DNA of 42,713 nt from a bacterium (GTDB taxonomy: Bacteria > Krumholzibacteriota > Krumholzibacteriia > LZORAL124-64-63), in contig JAAEOA010000034.1 of assembly GCA_024223715.1 (NCBI GenBank), positions 1 to 42,713 of the forward strand. Reading direction: 5' to 3'. The notes below the pieces were generated by a model, which was given only the letters and a program-made list of their open reading frames with translations, was not told the DNA's origin and searched no databases. Position 1 is the stretch's first letter. Each line of letters begins with the position of its first letter. Below, piece by piece: positions 42,572 to 42,713 of this stretch. The position numbers and the translations under genes are program-made.

Positions 42572-42590
42572 ATTACTAACGATAATGATT
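42572..42590 (-). promoter_or_regulatory. Fur-box-like element upstream of the Fur-family gene
   Basis: ATTACTAACGATAATGATT (42572-42590) contains GATAATGATT, one and a half units of the Fur hexamer repeat, inside the likely promoter. Self-regulation would be normal for this family. The left half of the box is poor. Confidence 0.35.
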
Positions 42591-42623
42591 CCTGTTGGCA
42601 ACCATCAGAATGAAAAAGGGAAA

Positions 42624-42639
42624 TTTTTTTTTTTTTTTT
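42624..42639. repeat. Run of 16 T residues
   Basis: Sixteen T in a row lie about 110 bases upstream of the Fur-family start. On the minus strand this is an A-tract that could act as an upstream promoter element. It could also be a slippage site. Confidence 0.7.
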
Positions 42640-42713
42640 ATCCAACCCTTCGGCCCCGGTGTTCGTCTTTTTACCTGTGACAACGTGCCAACCGCTCCGG
42701 ACTTTATCCATCG

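Noticed and set aside
1..42713. CRISPR arrays, insertion sequences, prophage or integrase genes
   Set aside because: No repeated spacer pattern, transposase, integrase or phage protein was seen on either strand.

Overview
The window reads as a chromosomal segment of a Gram-negative, probably heterotrophic bacterium. Lipid A/LPS-type export and heptosyltransferase genes, outer-membrane barrels and lipoproteins show the double membrane. The style of the secreted proteins (a large protein with a DxDxDG calcium-type repeat and a FlgD/T9SS-like C-terminal domain, propeller lipoproteins), the futalosine menaquinone gene mqnE, and frequent TTG/GTG starts recall FCB-group candidate phyla such as Krumholzibacteriota, Eisenbacteria or Latescibacterota. 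This placement is inference from gene style; there is no rRNA or marker tree here. No tRNA, rRNA, insertion sequence, prophage or CRISPR array was recognised. Base composition looks even, at roughly half GC by eye.

Positions 1-7900 are the cell-surface part: the tail of an unknown gene, a small beta-barrel protein, a secreted FN3 protein on the minus strand, an MFS exporter, two overlapping paralogous propeller lipoproteins, an HD-domain protein and a one-cluster ferredoxin. Positions 8000-16750 are envelope maintenance: an HtrA/DegP protease, a small membrane protein coupled to an MsbA-like exporter, a WaaE-like glycosyltransferase, a truncated formylglycine-generating-enzyme-like gene abutting an ABC-2 exporter pair, and a family 9 glycosyltransferase. 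Positions 16750-19330 (minus) form a compact phosphate operon, Na/Pi cotransporter, PhoU-like protein and YafK-like L,D-transpeptidase.

Positions 19800-25100 are mostly housekeeping: peptide deformylase, a small protein, mqnE, a secreted protein, an SDR and pyruvate kinase. Positions 25180-29150 (minus) hold the 921-residue secreted protein and an AI-2E-type membrane protein. From 29366 to 35892 come cyclophilin, MsrB, a second SDR, glgC with a surface protein that seems to start at AUA, and ATP-dependent PEP carboxykinase. With pyk and pgi (39696) this gives a central-carbon theme of glycolysis, gluconeogenesis and glycogen.

Positions 35893-36276 hold a possible small structured RNA between strong terminators. 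Positions 36277-38183 (minus) are the most unusual locus: a stand-alone CheY receiver followed by a two-domain CheX-type phosphatase and a third, shorter protein that keeps an ExxN signature, with no CheA or receptor nearby. The window closes with thiI, pgi, a His-rich NrfJ-like lipoprotein and a convergent Fur-family regulator with a Fur-box-like element in its own upstream region.
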